Assembly (NCBI GenBank): GCA_021828525.1
Contig: JAJZGM010000006.1
Location: forward strand, 1 to 18,560
Direction of reading: 5' to 3'
Length of the DNA: 18,560 nt
Source of the DNA: Nitrospirota bacterium
GTDB lineage: Bacteria > Nitrospirota > Leptospirillia > Leptospirillales > Leptospirillaceae
This document shows, piece after piece, positions 6,918-14,475 of this stretch (position 1 is its first letter; the number at the start of each line of letters is the position of its first letter). The notes beneath the pieces are model-generated. The model made no database searches. It was not told where the DNA came from and saw only the letters and a program-made list of their open reading frames with translations. The translations under genes were made by a program, and so were the position numbers.

Positions 6918-8585
6918 ATTTCCGGACTGACCGGCAACCTCTCGGGCCTCAAAGCCAGCCAGCTCAAATCACTCTCCCGTCTCCACGGCCGAAAGATTGC
7001 TCCCGGCCTCTGGATCACCCCTGAAATCGCGCGCCAGATGGCGCTTCTGAGCCACGAAACCGGACGGCAGATCGCCCTTCTCGTCACCCGGGAGGGAACG
7101 GTCGCCATGGTCGTGGTCGGGACCGCGCGCGAGATCTTCCTCTCCGAGCTTCCCCCCTCCCGCTCCGGCGGCCGCTCGCTCCGGGGAGTGCGGATGGTCC
7201 ACACCCATCTCCAGGGGGAGAGCCTTTCCCAGGACGACTTGAACGATCTGGCCCTGCTCCGCTTCGATGCCATGGTGGTTCTCCAGATGCACAGGGAATC
7301 GGGACTTCTGGACCGGGTGAGCGTCGCGACCATCAATCCCGACCCCCAGGGGGATCCTCCCTGGATCATCGAGGCGTCCCGTCCGGTGACTCCGGAGAGC
7401 CTGTCGTCCGGCGGCCGCCTCGAGGCCCTGGAGGAGGAGCTCTCCCGCAGCCTCTCCGCGGCGATGAAAAAGACCACGGGACAGGAGCGGGCCCTCCTTG
7501 TCTCCGTCTCGCCCGATGCCATCTCCGACCAGGAAGATGCCCTGGCCGAACTCTCCGAGCTCGCCCGCTCCGCCGACGTCGATGTCCTGGGGGTGGTCCG
7601 GCAGCGGATCGCCCGCTACCACCCCACGACCCTCATGAGCATCGATCGTCTCAAGTCTCTTCTGATCCATGCTCTCCAGGTCCATGCCACCCTGATCATC
7701 TTCGAGCAGGAGCTCTCCCCGAACCAGGTCCGGAAGATCGCGGAGATGACCGAACTCAAGGTGATCGACCGGACCCAGCTCATCCTGGACATCTTTGCCC
7801 GGCGGGCGCACAGCCGCGACGGAAAGCTCCAGGTGGAGCTGGCCCAGCTCAAGTACCTTCTCCCCCGCCTCTTCGAACGCTCCACCGCCCTCTCCCGCCT
7901 GACGGGCGGCATCGGCGGACGCGGACCGGGAGAGACCCGGCTCGAGGAAGACCGGCGACGGGTCCGGGACCGGATCGCCTCCCTCACCCAAAGACTCCGT
8001 CATCTCGAGGTGGAGCGCGCCGGACGCAAGAGCCGCCGGCGGGAGGCGGCGCTCCCTGTCGTCTCGCTCGTGGGCTATACCAACGTCGGAAAATCCACGC
8101 TGTTGAACCGCCTTACCAAAAGCCAGGTCCTGGTGGAAGACAAGATGTTCGCGACCCTCGACCCCACGACCAGACGCCTCCGGTTTCCCCGGGAGCGGGA
8201 GATCATCCTGACCGACACCGTGGGGTTCATCCGGGATCTTCCCGCCGATCTCCGGAGGGCCTTCATGGCGACCTTCGACGAACTCCGGGACGCCGACCTG
8301 ATCGTCCACGTGACCGACGCCTCCCACCCCCAGTGCGATCTCATGATCGAACGGGTGGAGACGATCCTCCGGGAGATGGACCTCCACCGGATTCCGACCC
8401 TCCTTCTCTTCAACAAATGCGACCAGATCTCCTCCGAGACCCGGCACATCTTCGCGCTCCGCTACCCGGGGGCGGTCTTCGTCTCGGCCCTTGATCCCGA
8501 GAGCCTTCGGCCCCTCGAGAGGATCCTCGAGGTCCGCCTCTTCGAAAAACCGCTCGAGTCGCTGGTGGCCGGAGGCTCCGACTGA
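6918..8585 (+). CDS. hflX: Ribosome-associated GTPase HflX (long form), probable ATT start
   Basis: HflX is a GTP-binding protein that binds the 50S subunit and can split ribosomes, for example under heat stress. Visible are the HflX-specific glycine-rich segment GGIGGRGPGETRLEEDRRR (about 330-348) after a helical N-terminal domain, then the G domain: G1 GYTNVGKS (about 385-392), G3 DTVGF (about 433), G4 NKCD (about 499). The N-terminus is the long form found in Geobacter-like proteins, beginning near GNLSGLKASQ. The first ATG (7038) would cut off this block and there is no ATG, GTG or TTG between 6852 and 7038 in frame. ATT at 6918 has GAAAGGA upstream with 6 nt spacing; CTG at 6927 is an alternative. 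At the other end the stop overlaps the next ATG by one base, so it heads a three-gene operon. Confidence 0.93.
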   Translation: MSGLTGNLSGLKASQLKSLSRLHGRKIAPGLWITPEIARQMALLSHETGRQIALLVTREGTVAMVVVGTAREIFLSELPPSRSGGRSLRGVRMVHTHLQGESLSQDDLNDLALLRFDAMVVLQMHRESGLLDRVSVATINPDPQGDPPWIIEASRPVTPESLSSGGRLEALEEELSRSLSAAMKKTTGQERALLVSVSPDAISDQEDALAELSELARSADVDVLGVVRQRIARYHPTTLMSIDRLKSLLIHALQVHATLIIFEQELSPNQVRKIAEMTELKVIDRTQLILDIFARRAHSRDGKLQVELAQLKYLLPRLFERSTALSRLTGGIGGRGPGETRLEEDRRRVRDRIASLTQRLRHLEVERAGRKSRRREAALPVVSLVGYTNVGKSTLLNRLTKSQVLVEDKMFATLDPTTRRLRFPREREIILTDTVGFIRDLPADLRRAFMATFDELRDADLIVHVTDASHPQCDLMIERVETILREMDLHRIPTLLLFNKCDQISSETRHIFALRYPGAVFVSALDPESLRPLERILEVRLFEKPLESLVAGGSD

Positions 8586-9088
8586 TGGTCGTTCTTCCGG
8601 TTCCCGGCGACCTCTGCCGGGAGTGCGGACTCTGCTGCCGGTTTTCCGATCCCTCCGTCCTGACCCCCTGGGCCGTCCGACCGGGCGGGGAGTCCCTTCC
8701 CCCGTCCTTCCGCCCTCCGAGACCCGTGGGCCTGACCCCCGGCTTCGGACGGATGGATCTTCCGGTGCTGGTCTGCGACGCCTTAAGCTCCGACTCCTAC
8801 CGGTGCGCCTTCTGGGGGCGCCACCCCGCGGACTGCCGTCTCTATCCCCTGGTCCTGGTTTACAGGGACGGGGGGTTCCTCCTAGCCCTCGACACCGACT
8901 GCCCCTTTGCCGCCCGGGAGCCCCAGTCCTTTTTTCTCGACTGGGCCACCCGATTCCGGGAGGAGGAATGGACCCGCCTGGGTCCGGACGAAATCCCGGC
9001 TCTTGTCGATCTTGCCCGCTCGGAGGACCGTCCCCACTACCGGCCCGTCCTCCCCTTGCCCGACCCGGAAGGGCAGATGCCGTCATGA
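8585..9088 (+). CDS. YkgJ-family cysteine-cluster protein
   Basis: A 167-residue soluble protein with the YkgJ-type (CxxCxxCC) metal-binding pattern. Cys11, Cys14, Cys17 and Cys18 lie in CRECGLCC, and a second cluster follows in the CAFWGRHPADCRLYP segment (about 80-96). A later cysteine at about 115 in DTDCPF may add a ligand. The family is annotated as zinc- or iron-chelating or Fe-S-like; the actual metal and substrate are unknown. The ATG overlaps the hflX stop by one base (TGATG) and the stop overlaps the following ATG (ATGA), so it is translationally coupled on both sides. The family call rests on the spacing of the cysteines and the CRxYP motif. Confidence 0.8.
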   Translation: MVVLPVPGDLCRECGLCCRFSDPSVLTPWAVRPGGESLPPSFRPPRPVGLTPGFGRMDLPVLVCDALSSDSYRCAFWGRHPADCRLYPLVLVYRDGGFLLALDTDCPFAAREPQSFFLDWATRFREEEWTRLGPDEIPALVDLARSEDRPHYRPVLPLPDPEGQMPS

Positions 9089-10005
9089 CCGGGAGTGAGC
9101 GGCCTTTCTCCATAGGCCGTCTCCGAACCTTTCTGTCCGCCTGCGGGGAGGGCCCCTTTTCCTGGCGGCACCCGGCAGCCCATCGCCTCTTCTCCGACCG
9201 TCTCTCTCTCTTCCTGTACGACACCCGCTCCGCCGGGGAGGTCCTGATGGGGGAGACGGCAGACGGGGTCCTCTTCCTCCCCGTTCCCCCTCCCCCTCTT
9301 CTCCGGCCGGAGTCCAACGATCGTGACCGGGGGGAGCTTCTTGGCGCCCTTTTCCGGGAGATGGCTGCCCTAAAGCCGGGAAGGCCCTCTCCCTTTCTCG
9401 AAAACTGCCCCCTGGGAGCGCTGGTCCCGGGTTCTTTCCGGATCGAACCCTCCGAACGCGAATACCTGGTGGCGGTCCCGTCCCTTCTCACCCCCCGCGG
9501 GGAGGCGGGCCGAGCTCTCAGATGGGAGAGGAACCGCTTTCTCCGGGACCATCCGGAGAGTGTGGTCCGCCCTGTGACCCCCCATGAGGCTCCGGACCTC
9601 CGCCGTTTTGCGGCAGAATTCGTCCGGACCCGGAGGGAGGCCGCGCCCGACGCCCTTCAAGCGCTCATGGCCGAGGACATGGGGCAGGCCTTCGAGCGGG
9701 CCCTTCTTCTGGGGGCCAAAGGGGAGATCGAGGGATGGGTGCTGGAAGAGAAGGGGACTCTCCTGGGGCTTCAATGGTACGGACGCTGGGAGGGGGGAGA
9801 GACTCTGGTCTGTTTTCTCGAAGCCCGGAAGACGGGGGTCTCGAACCTGGGAGGCCTCATGACCCGCCTTGTGCTCGAATCGGCAGGATCGGGGATCCGA
9901 TGGGTGAATCTCATGGGAGGGGGAGGACTCGGAGGGGTGGAGCGGGCCAAACGTCTCCGCCCCCATCAGCTGGTCCTTCCTCTCTTCCGGGTCTTTTCGG
10001 ACTAG
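9085..10005 (+). CDS. DUF2156-like (GNAT-fold, phosphatidylglycerol lysyltransferase C-domain-like) protein
   Basis: A 306-residue protein. The second half resembles DUF2156 / LPG_synthase_C proteins, which have a duplicated GNAT fold: an RWERNRF-type basic motif (about 144-150), a segment GLQWYGRWEGGETLVCFLEA in the acyltransferase-like core, and a terminal WVNLMGGGGLGG...AKRLRP, which parallels the N..D.G..GLR..K signature of the family. The large membrane domain of full MprF is absent; no transmembrane segments are visible. Substrate unknown: aminoacyl-tRNA-dependent transfer is one possibility, but many stand-alone DUF2156 proteins are uncharacterised. The ATG at 9085 overlaps the upstream stop by 4 nt; the same frame opens earlier inside hflX but has no support. 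It ends tail-to-tail with the HD gene in a shared CTAG. Confidence 0.65.
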   Translation: MTGSERPFSIGRLRTFLSACGEGPFSWRHPAAHRLFSDRLSLFLYDTRSAGEVLMGETADGVLFLPVPPPPLLRPESNDRDRGELLGALFREMAALKPGRPSPFLENCPLGALVPGSFRIEPSEREYLVAVPSLLTPRGEAGRALRWERNRFLRDHPESVVRPVTPHEAPDLRRFAAEFVRTRREAAPDALQALMAEDMGQAFERALLLGAKGEIEGWVLEEKGTLLGLQWYGRWEGGETLVCFLEARKTGVSNLGGLMTRLVLESAGSGIRWVNLMGGGGLGGVERAKRLRPHQLVLPLFRVFSD

Positions 10006-11390
10006 CTTTTCAATGCCTCTCCCTCGAGAATCTCGGCGAGGATCCGCGAGGCTCTGGGAAGGTCGGGAAGGTTTTTCCCGAAGACCCGGATGATTTCCTG
10101 CCGGACCGGGATCCCTTCCAGCATTTCCGAAAGGAGCGTCTCCCCCACCCGGCCGGAGAGGGGGTCATAGATCTCAAGGCAGGAGGCCTTCTCCTGGGCG
10201 GGATTCTCCGGGCGCGCATCCCGGCTTGCCACATCGACGGTGATCTCCCCGTCGCCTATGGCATACCCCCTCTTTTCGGCCTCCTTCCGGAGCTCCCCGG
10301 CATCGGGAATCTTTCTCCGGCGTCCTCCGGGTCCGGTCCGGACCCGTTCGTAGACCAGCTCCCAGGCCTTTTCCCGGGCGAGGAACCGGCGCCAGCCTTC
10401 CCCGAGCCGGCGAAGGATCGGACTTCTGGCGGTGGGCCAGTCCCGGACGTGTTCCAGAAGAAAATGGTCGGTCAGGGTCCGGAAGCGGTCGAGGTCGGAG
10501 GCGGGGTCGCGGGGAAGGAGCTCCCGGAGGGTCTCCCCCAGAAGTTCCCGGAGGGCCAGGTCGAAGGCCCGGGTCGTGCGGTGGAAGTAGATCTGGGCAT
10601 ACATGTACCGGCGGATCTGGATGAACTGCTCGAAGACCCCGAGTCCGGCCCGGTGAAGGACCAGGCGTCCCTTCTGGAAATGGGTGTAGTAAAGGAGGCG
10701 TTCGAGGTCCACAGGACCGGCGGAGACGCCGCACATGTAGCTGTCCCGAAGGACGTAGTCAAGGTTGTCGACGGTGAAGATCCCCGAATACAGGGGTTTG
10801 AGGGCCGCCAGGAGGGGGAGGTTCTCCGGGACCGGGTTCGGGCCCTTCCCTTTTCCGACCAGATAGGCGATCCAGTCAGCCGAAAGGCGCTCGCCCGGGG
10901 CGAAGGCTCCGGAGAGACCACGGTCGATCCGTTCGATGACCGGCCGGAGCGGCCCCCGGATCAGGATCTGGCTCATCTGCTCGTGGGACCGTCCGAAGCG
11001 GGGAATGCCGACATTCTCGTCGAAAAAGTGGCAGAAGGGACCGTGGCCGGTATCGTGCAGAAGGGCCGCGACCCGGAGGAGGGTTTCGAAGAAGGGAAGG
11101 GAGAAGTTCCCCGTGAGGGCCGGATAGATCTGGCGGGCAAATCGGCCGGCCACGTGCATCGCTCCCAGGGAGTGGGAAAAGCGGGTATGTTCGGCCGAAG
11201 GGAAGACGAAACGGGCGCTCTGGAGCTGGTAGATCGACCGGAGCCGCTGGACCCAGGAATGGTCGATCAGATCCCGTTCGGTGGTCCCGGCTGGCCCCGC
11301 CGGAGTGTCGACGAAGGAGAGATAGCCGTGGACGGGGTCGGAAACCAGGGAGATGCCGTCATACGGCAAGGAGAGAGGGGAATCGGGCAT
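10002..11390 (-). CDS. HD-domain phosphohydrolase (SAMHD1/dNTPase-like)
   Basis: A 462-residue HD-superfamily enzyme of the SAMHD1/YdhJ-like group. Near the N-terminus is DPVHGYLSF, then EHTRFSHSLGAMH with His68 and His73, the metal-binding HD pair at 112-113 in LLHDTGHGPFCH, and the later VDNLDYVLRDS segment (207-217) carrying the last metal ligand. Relatives hydrolyse dNTPs or related nucleotides; the substrate here is unknown. I chose ATG 11390 (AAGGA 12 nt upstream). A TTG at 11426 extends the frame but lies inside the 3' strand of the RNase P RNA P1 stem, so it is unlikely. The gene follows rnpB with no visible terminator or promoter between, and it is probably read from the same transcript. 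Its stop overlaps that of the convergent DUF2156 gene. Confidence 0.85.
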   Translation of the reverse strand: MPDSPLSLPYDGISLVSDPVHGYLSFVDTPAGPAGTTERDLIDHSWVQRLRSIYQLQSARFVFPSAEHTRFSHSLGAMHVAGRFARQIYPALTGNFSLPFFETLLRVAALLHDTGHGPFCHFFDENVGIPRFGRSHEQMSQILIRGPLRPVIERIDRGLSGAFAPGERLSADWIAYLVGKGKGPNPVPENLPLLAALKPLYSGIFTVDNLDYVLRDSYMCGVSAGPVDLERLLYYTHFQKGRLVLHRAGLGVFEQFIQIRRYMYAQIYFHRTTRAFDLALRELLGETLRELLPRDPASDLDRFRTLTDHFLLEHVRDWPTARSPILRRLGEGWRRFLAREKAWELVYERVRTGPGGRRRKIPDAGELRKEAEKRGYAIGDGEITVDVASRDARPENPAQEKASCLEIYDPLSGRVGETLLSEMLEGIPVRQEIIRVFGKNLPDLPRASRILAEILEGEALKS

Positions 11391-11412
11391 CAGGGAGATC
11401 TGTCCTTCGGAT

Positions 11413-11796
11413 TTCGGATCCGGCAAAGAACGGTCATAAGCCGAGTTCTGTCGAGGGTGGCCATTACTCTGGGACCAGGGTTACCCCAGGCCTCAAGCGA
11501 CCTTACCCGGAGGCGTGGGCCGGGCCGGCCTTCCGCATGACTGCGAGCCTCCCTATTTGGTCTTGCACCGGGCGGGGTTTACCATGCCGTCTCCGTCACC
11601 GGAGACGCGGTGAGCTCTTACCTCGCCTTTTCACCCTTACCGGACAAAAGTCCGGCGGTTTGTTTTCTGTGGCACTGTCCTTCCTGTCGCCAGGACTGGG
11701 TGTTACCCAGCGCCCTGCCCTTTGGTGCTCGGACTTTCCTCCCGGATCCCGCAAGGGTCCGGGCGGCCACCTGCCCGTCTTTGGTCCGGATCCGAA
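11413..11796 (-). ncRNA. rnpB: RNase P RNA (rnpB), bacterial type A
   Basis: The catalytic RNA that matures tRNA 5' ends. On the minus strand the universally conserved pieces occur in order: GAGGAAAGTCC (near 11740), AGGGTGAAAAGG, GGTAAGAGCTCACCGCG, the P15 region GGTAAACCCCGCCCGGTGCA, GACCAAATAGGG, and the 3' signature ACAGAACTCGGCTTATGACC (near 11440). The ends were set from a long P1 helix: TTCGGATCCGG plus CAAAGA at the 5' side pairs with TCTTTG plus CCGGATCCGAA at the 3' side with a 2-nt bulge. About 384 nt is a normal length. The GGT motif in P15 for contacting tRNA CCA is present. It lies 27 nt after a protein gene and a ribosome-binding site follows 6 nt after P1. No promoter is obvious just upstream. 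Confidence 0.96.
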
Positions 11797-11823
11797 TTGC
11801 GAAGGAAGCCTGACCCCCCAGGC

Positions 11824-12564
11824 TCAACTCCTTGGAGAGACATCCTCCATGAAAAGCCATCGCTGGCAATGGAGACACGGGACGATCTTCTGGCGTTTCT
11901 TGACCTCGGTCAGCGTCCGGGGCGGCAAGGTCATCCGGCAGACCTCGCAGGTCCCGTTCAGGATGCGGGAGACCACCAGGCCGTTCCTGTGGGACTGGCG
12001 GAGGCGTGTGTACTGCTGGAAGAGGGGATCGGGGAACTGGTCCGCAAGCAGGGCCTTTTCCTCCTCGAGACCCCGGATCCGGTCCATCCGGGAGCCGCTC
12101 TCTTCCCCGGCGGCTGTCCGGAAGGCCTCCAGCTCCTCCTGCTTTGCCGCAATATCCTTCTCCCGCTCCTTCAGCGCCTTTTCGAGGGTCTCCTGGGTCT
12201 CCATGATCCGGAGGATCTCGTCCTGGAGGCGTTCGACCTCGTCGCGGCGGAACTCCATCTCGGCCAGATAGGCCTGGATTTCCCGGGAATGCTTGAGTTC
12301 CTTGTTCTTTTTCTTGTTCTCGGAGATGATGTGTTCGTTGGTCCGGAGATCCTCCTCCCGGTCGCGCCGATCCCGGGCCAGCCGGAGGATCTCGTTCTTC
12401 TCGGACTCCATGAGCTGTGCCAGGGCCTCGAGACTCTCTTCCCTCTTTTGCAGGGCGTCGCGGCTTGCCTCGATTTCCTGGGTGATGTGGGCCAATTCGC
12501 TGTCGATCGACTGCAACCGATAAACCAGGGCCAGCGTGTCCTGGACCGAATGTCCCACGTCCAA
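11824..12564 (-). CDS. Coiled-coil C4-type zinc-ribbon protein (DUF164 family)
   Basis: A 246-residue protein: a long charged coiled coil (about 10-185, rich in E, K, R and L heptads) followed by a C-terminal zinc ribbon with ligands Cys206, Cys209, Cys230 and Cys233 (CEVC and CLHC). This is the architecture of the DUF164/zf-RING_7 family. Members studied elsewhere, Helicobacter HP0958 and Chlamydia CT398, bind the sigma-54 factor RpoN; that is family knowledge and not shown here, though a sigma-54 activator is encoded in this window. Start: TTG 12564 has AAAGGA with 8 nt spacing. ATG 12582 is in frame, but its only purine stretch abuts the codon; longer extensions enter the tRNA. The gene sits between the tRNA and rnpB on the same strand. 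Confidence 0.83.
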   Translation of the reverse strand: MDVGHSVQDTLALVYRLQSIDSELAHITQEIEASRDALQKREESLEALAQLMESEKNEILRLARDRRDREEDLRTNEHIISENKKKNKELKHSREIQAYLAEMEFRRDEVERLQDEILRIMETQETLEKALKEREKDIAAKQEELEAFRTAAGEESGSRMDRIRGLEEEKALLADQFPDPLFQQYTRLRQSHRNGLVVSRILNGTCEVCRMTLPPRTLTEVKKRQKIVPCLHCQRWLFMEDVSPRS

Positions 12565-12596
12565 GTGACCTATCCTTTCCATCTCTTTAGTTTGTA

Positions 12597-12671
12597 TGGT
12601 GGGCCCACCAGGATTCGAACCTGGAACCAACCGGTTATGAGCCGGCAGCTCTGCCGTTGAGCTATAGGCCC
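12597..12671 (-). tRNA. tRNA with CAU anticodon, probably tRNA-Ile2 (else elongator Met)
   Basis: A complete 75-nt cloverleaf including encoded CCA. Acceptor GGGCCTA pairs with TGGGCCC, D-arm GCTC/GAGC, anticodon stem GCCGG/CCGGT with loop CTCATAA (anticodon CAT), T-arm CCAGG-TTCGAAT-CCTGG, discriminator A. CAU tRNAs are either Met or the Ile2 type whose C34 becomes lysidine. Base pairs C4-G69 and C5-G68 match the E. coli TilS recognition elements of Ile2, so I favour Ile. It is not the initiator, since G1-C72 is paired. It starts 21 nt after the rpoD stop on the same strand, with no separate promoter seen. Confidence 0.95.
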
Positions 12672-12692
12672 ATTCGTGAATGCCTTCCCCTC

Positions 12693-14465
12693 CTACCAGT
12701 CCAGGAAACTCTTGAGGTGGTTGCTCCGGCTCGGGTGGCGGAGCTTTCTAAGGGCCTTGGCCTCGATCTGCCGGATCCGTTCGCGGGTCACGTCGAAGTC
12801 CTGGCCAACCTCCTCCAGGGTGTGGTCGGTGGACTCCCCGATGCCGAACCGGAGCCGGATCACCTTTTCCTCCCTGTCTGTCAGGGACGAGAGGGCCTGG
12901 CCGATCTTTTTCACCAGGTCGTACCGGACCGCCGAGTCAATCGGAGAGATCGTCTTCTTGTCCTCGATGAAATCCCCCAGATGGCTATCTTCTTCCTCTC
13001 CGATCGGAGTTTCAAGAGAAATCGGTTCCCGCGCGATCTTCAGAACCCGCCGGACCTTGTCCACCGGCATCTGCATCTCCTTGGCCAGCTCCTCGGGGAG
13101 CGGCTCCCGCCCGAGTTCCTGGACGAGGTGGCGGCTTGTCCGGATCAGCTTGTTGATGGTTTCGATCATGTGCACGGGGATCCGGATCGTCCTGGCCTGG
13201 TCGGCGATCGCCCGGGTGATGGCCTGGCGGATCCACCAGGTGGCGTAGGTCGAAAACTTGAAGCCCCGCTTGTATTCGAACTTGTCCACCGCCTTCATCA
13301 GGCCGATGTTTCCTTCCTGAATGAGGTCGAGGAACTGGAGGCCCCGGTTGGTGTAGCGCTTGGCGATGGAGACGACGAGCCGGAGGTTGGCCTTGATGAG
13401 CTCGGCTTTTGCCTCCCGGACCTTCTCCTCTCCCCGGAATATCTGCTGGAGGCTTTCCTTGGCCTCGGAGGGGGAGAGCAGGGTTTCGACCTCGAGGTGG
13501 GCAATCCGGTCGTGGGCCTGGGCAAACTGTTCGTAAATCTCCCGCTTTTCCGGCTCGAAGGAGGGCTCCTCCGTGCCGTCTCCCAGGCGCCGGAGAATCT
13601 CGTCCCGGGTGTGTCCGATCTTTCGCCGGGAATGTTCGAGCAGGCGTTCGGTTTCTTCGAACTGGCCCACCACGTCCCGCAGTTTCTCCACCAAAATATC
13701 GATCTGCTTCTGCTGGAGATGCATCTCCAGGATGACCTCGACCACCTCGTGGCGGATCTTCCGGAGGCGTTCCCTCAGGGCCCGCTTCTTCGACTGGTCC
13801 TTGAGGACCTTCTTCATCTCCTGGGAGATCTCGTTCATCTTCTGGAACTGCTCCTCGATGCGCGAGGACTGGGCGATGAAGGTCTCGGTCGCCTCGCGGA
13901 GGGCCGGAGACTTCCCTTCCTCGGACTCCTCCTCCTCGTCCACGTCGACTACGTCGCGGATGCCGATCACGCCGGTCTGGACACGGTCCCGGAGGCCAAG
14001 AATGCTCTGGATGGAGAGGGGAATGCCGAAAAGGAAGGAAAAGACCTCGGTCTTTCCCTCTTCGATCCGCTGGGCGATCCGGATCTCTCCGTCCCGGGTG
14101 AGAAGGGGGACCGATCCCATCTCCTTGAGGTAGAGGCGGACGGGGTCGTCGGTCCGGACGGCGGCGGACAGGGCGGCCTCATGGGCCTCCTCCGCATCCT
14201 CTTCGGACTCGAGGCCCAAGGTCTCGAGCTCCTCGAAGATCTCCTCTTCCTCGCCCTCCATCTCTCCGAACTCGCCCTGTTCCGACTCGTCTCCCACGAT
14301 GTCGATGTTCATATCCCCGAAGTAGGTCAGGATCGAGTCCATCTCCTCCGAGTCCACCGCCTCTGTGGGAAGGGCGTGGTTGAGTTCGTCATAGGTCAGA
14401 TATCCGCGTTCTTTTCCAAGGTTGATCAGATCCTTCATTTCGCTGATTCGTTCGTTCTTGGCCAT
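12693..14465 (-). CDS. rpoD: Primary RNA polymerase sigma factor RpoD (sigma-70)
   Basis: A 590-residue housekeeping sigma factor. Region 1.1 lies at about 1-75, followed by a very acidic tract (EGEEEEIFEELE and on); region 1.2 at about 105-137 (DDPVRLYLKEMG); a non-conserved insert; region 2 at about 355-434 with DLIQEGNIGLMKAVDKFEY and FSTYATWWIRQAI for -10 recognition and melting; region 3 to about 527; region 4 at 528-590 with the helix-turn-helix TLEEVGQDFDVTRERIRQIE for -35 recognition. All regions are complete. ATG 14465 has GGGGAG about 5 nt upstream and lies 10 nt after dnaG. The dnaG-rpoD order is the conserved macromolecular-synthesis arrangement. No heat-shock promoter was recognised inside dnaG. 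Confidence 0.98.
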   Translation of the reverse strand: MAKNERISEMKDLINLGKERGYLTYDELNHALPTEAVDSEEMDSILTYFGDMNIDIVGDESEQGEFGEMEGEEEEIFEELETLGLESEEDAEEAHEAALSAAVRTDDPVRLYLKEMGSVPLLTRDGEIRIAQRIEEGKTEVFSFLFGIPLSIQSILGLRDRVQTGVIGIRDVVDVDEEEESEEGKSPALREATETFIAQSSRIEEQFQKMNEISQEMKKVLKDQSKKRALRERLRKIRHEVVEVILEMHLQQKQIDILVEKLRDVVGQFEETERLLEHSRRKIGHTRDEILRRLGDGTEEPSFEPEKREIYEQFAQAHDRIAHLEVETLLSPSEAKESLQQIFRGEEKVREAKAELIKANLRLVVSIAKRYTNRGLQFLDLIQEGNIGLMKAVDKFEYKRGFKFSTYATWWIRQAITRAIADQARTIRIPVHMIETINKLIRTSRHLVQELGREPLPEELAKEMQMPVDKVRRVLKIAREPISLETPIGEEEDSHLGDFIEDKKTISPIDSAVRYDLVKKIGQALSSLTDREEKVIRLRFGIGESTDHTLEEVGQDFDVTRERIRQIEAKALRKLRHPSRSNHLKSFLDW

Positions 14466-14475
14466 TCATTCTCCC

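Noticed and set aside
6654..6930. Small plus-strand ORFs in the icd/hflX intergenic region
   Set aside because: No ribosome-binding sites, low-complexity charged translations, and they overlap the hflX promoter; a 24-codon ORF from the ATG at 6856 begins upstream of the likely transcription start.
6969..9491. 840-aa minus-strand ORF opposite hflX and following genes
   Set aside because: Arg/Gly/Pro-rich antisense translation with no domain; it is opposite three well-supported genes.
9735..11540. 601-aa plus-strand ORF opposite the HD gene
   Set aside because: Antisense of a gene with clear HD metal-binding motifs, and it runs into rnpB on the other strand; no recognisable domain.
12565..12630. 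DUF164 gene starting inside the tRNA
   Set aside because: The first codons of the longest frame are the tRNA T-arm and acceptor sequence; TTG 12564 has a good ribosome-binding site.
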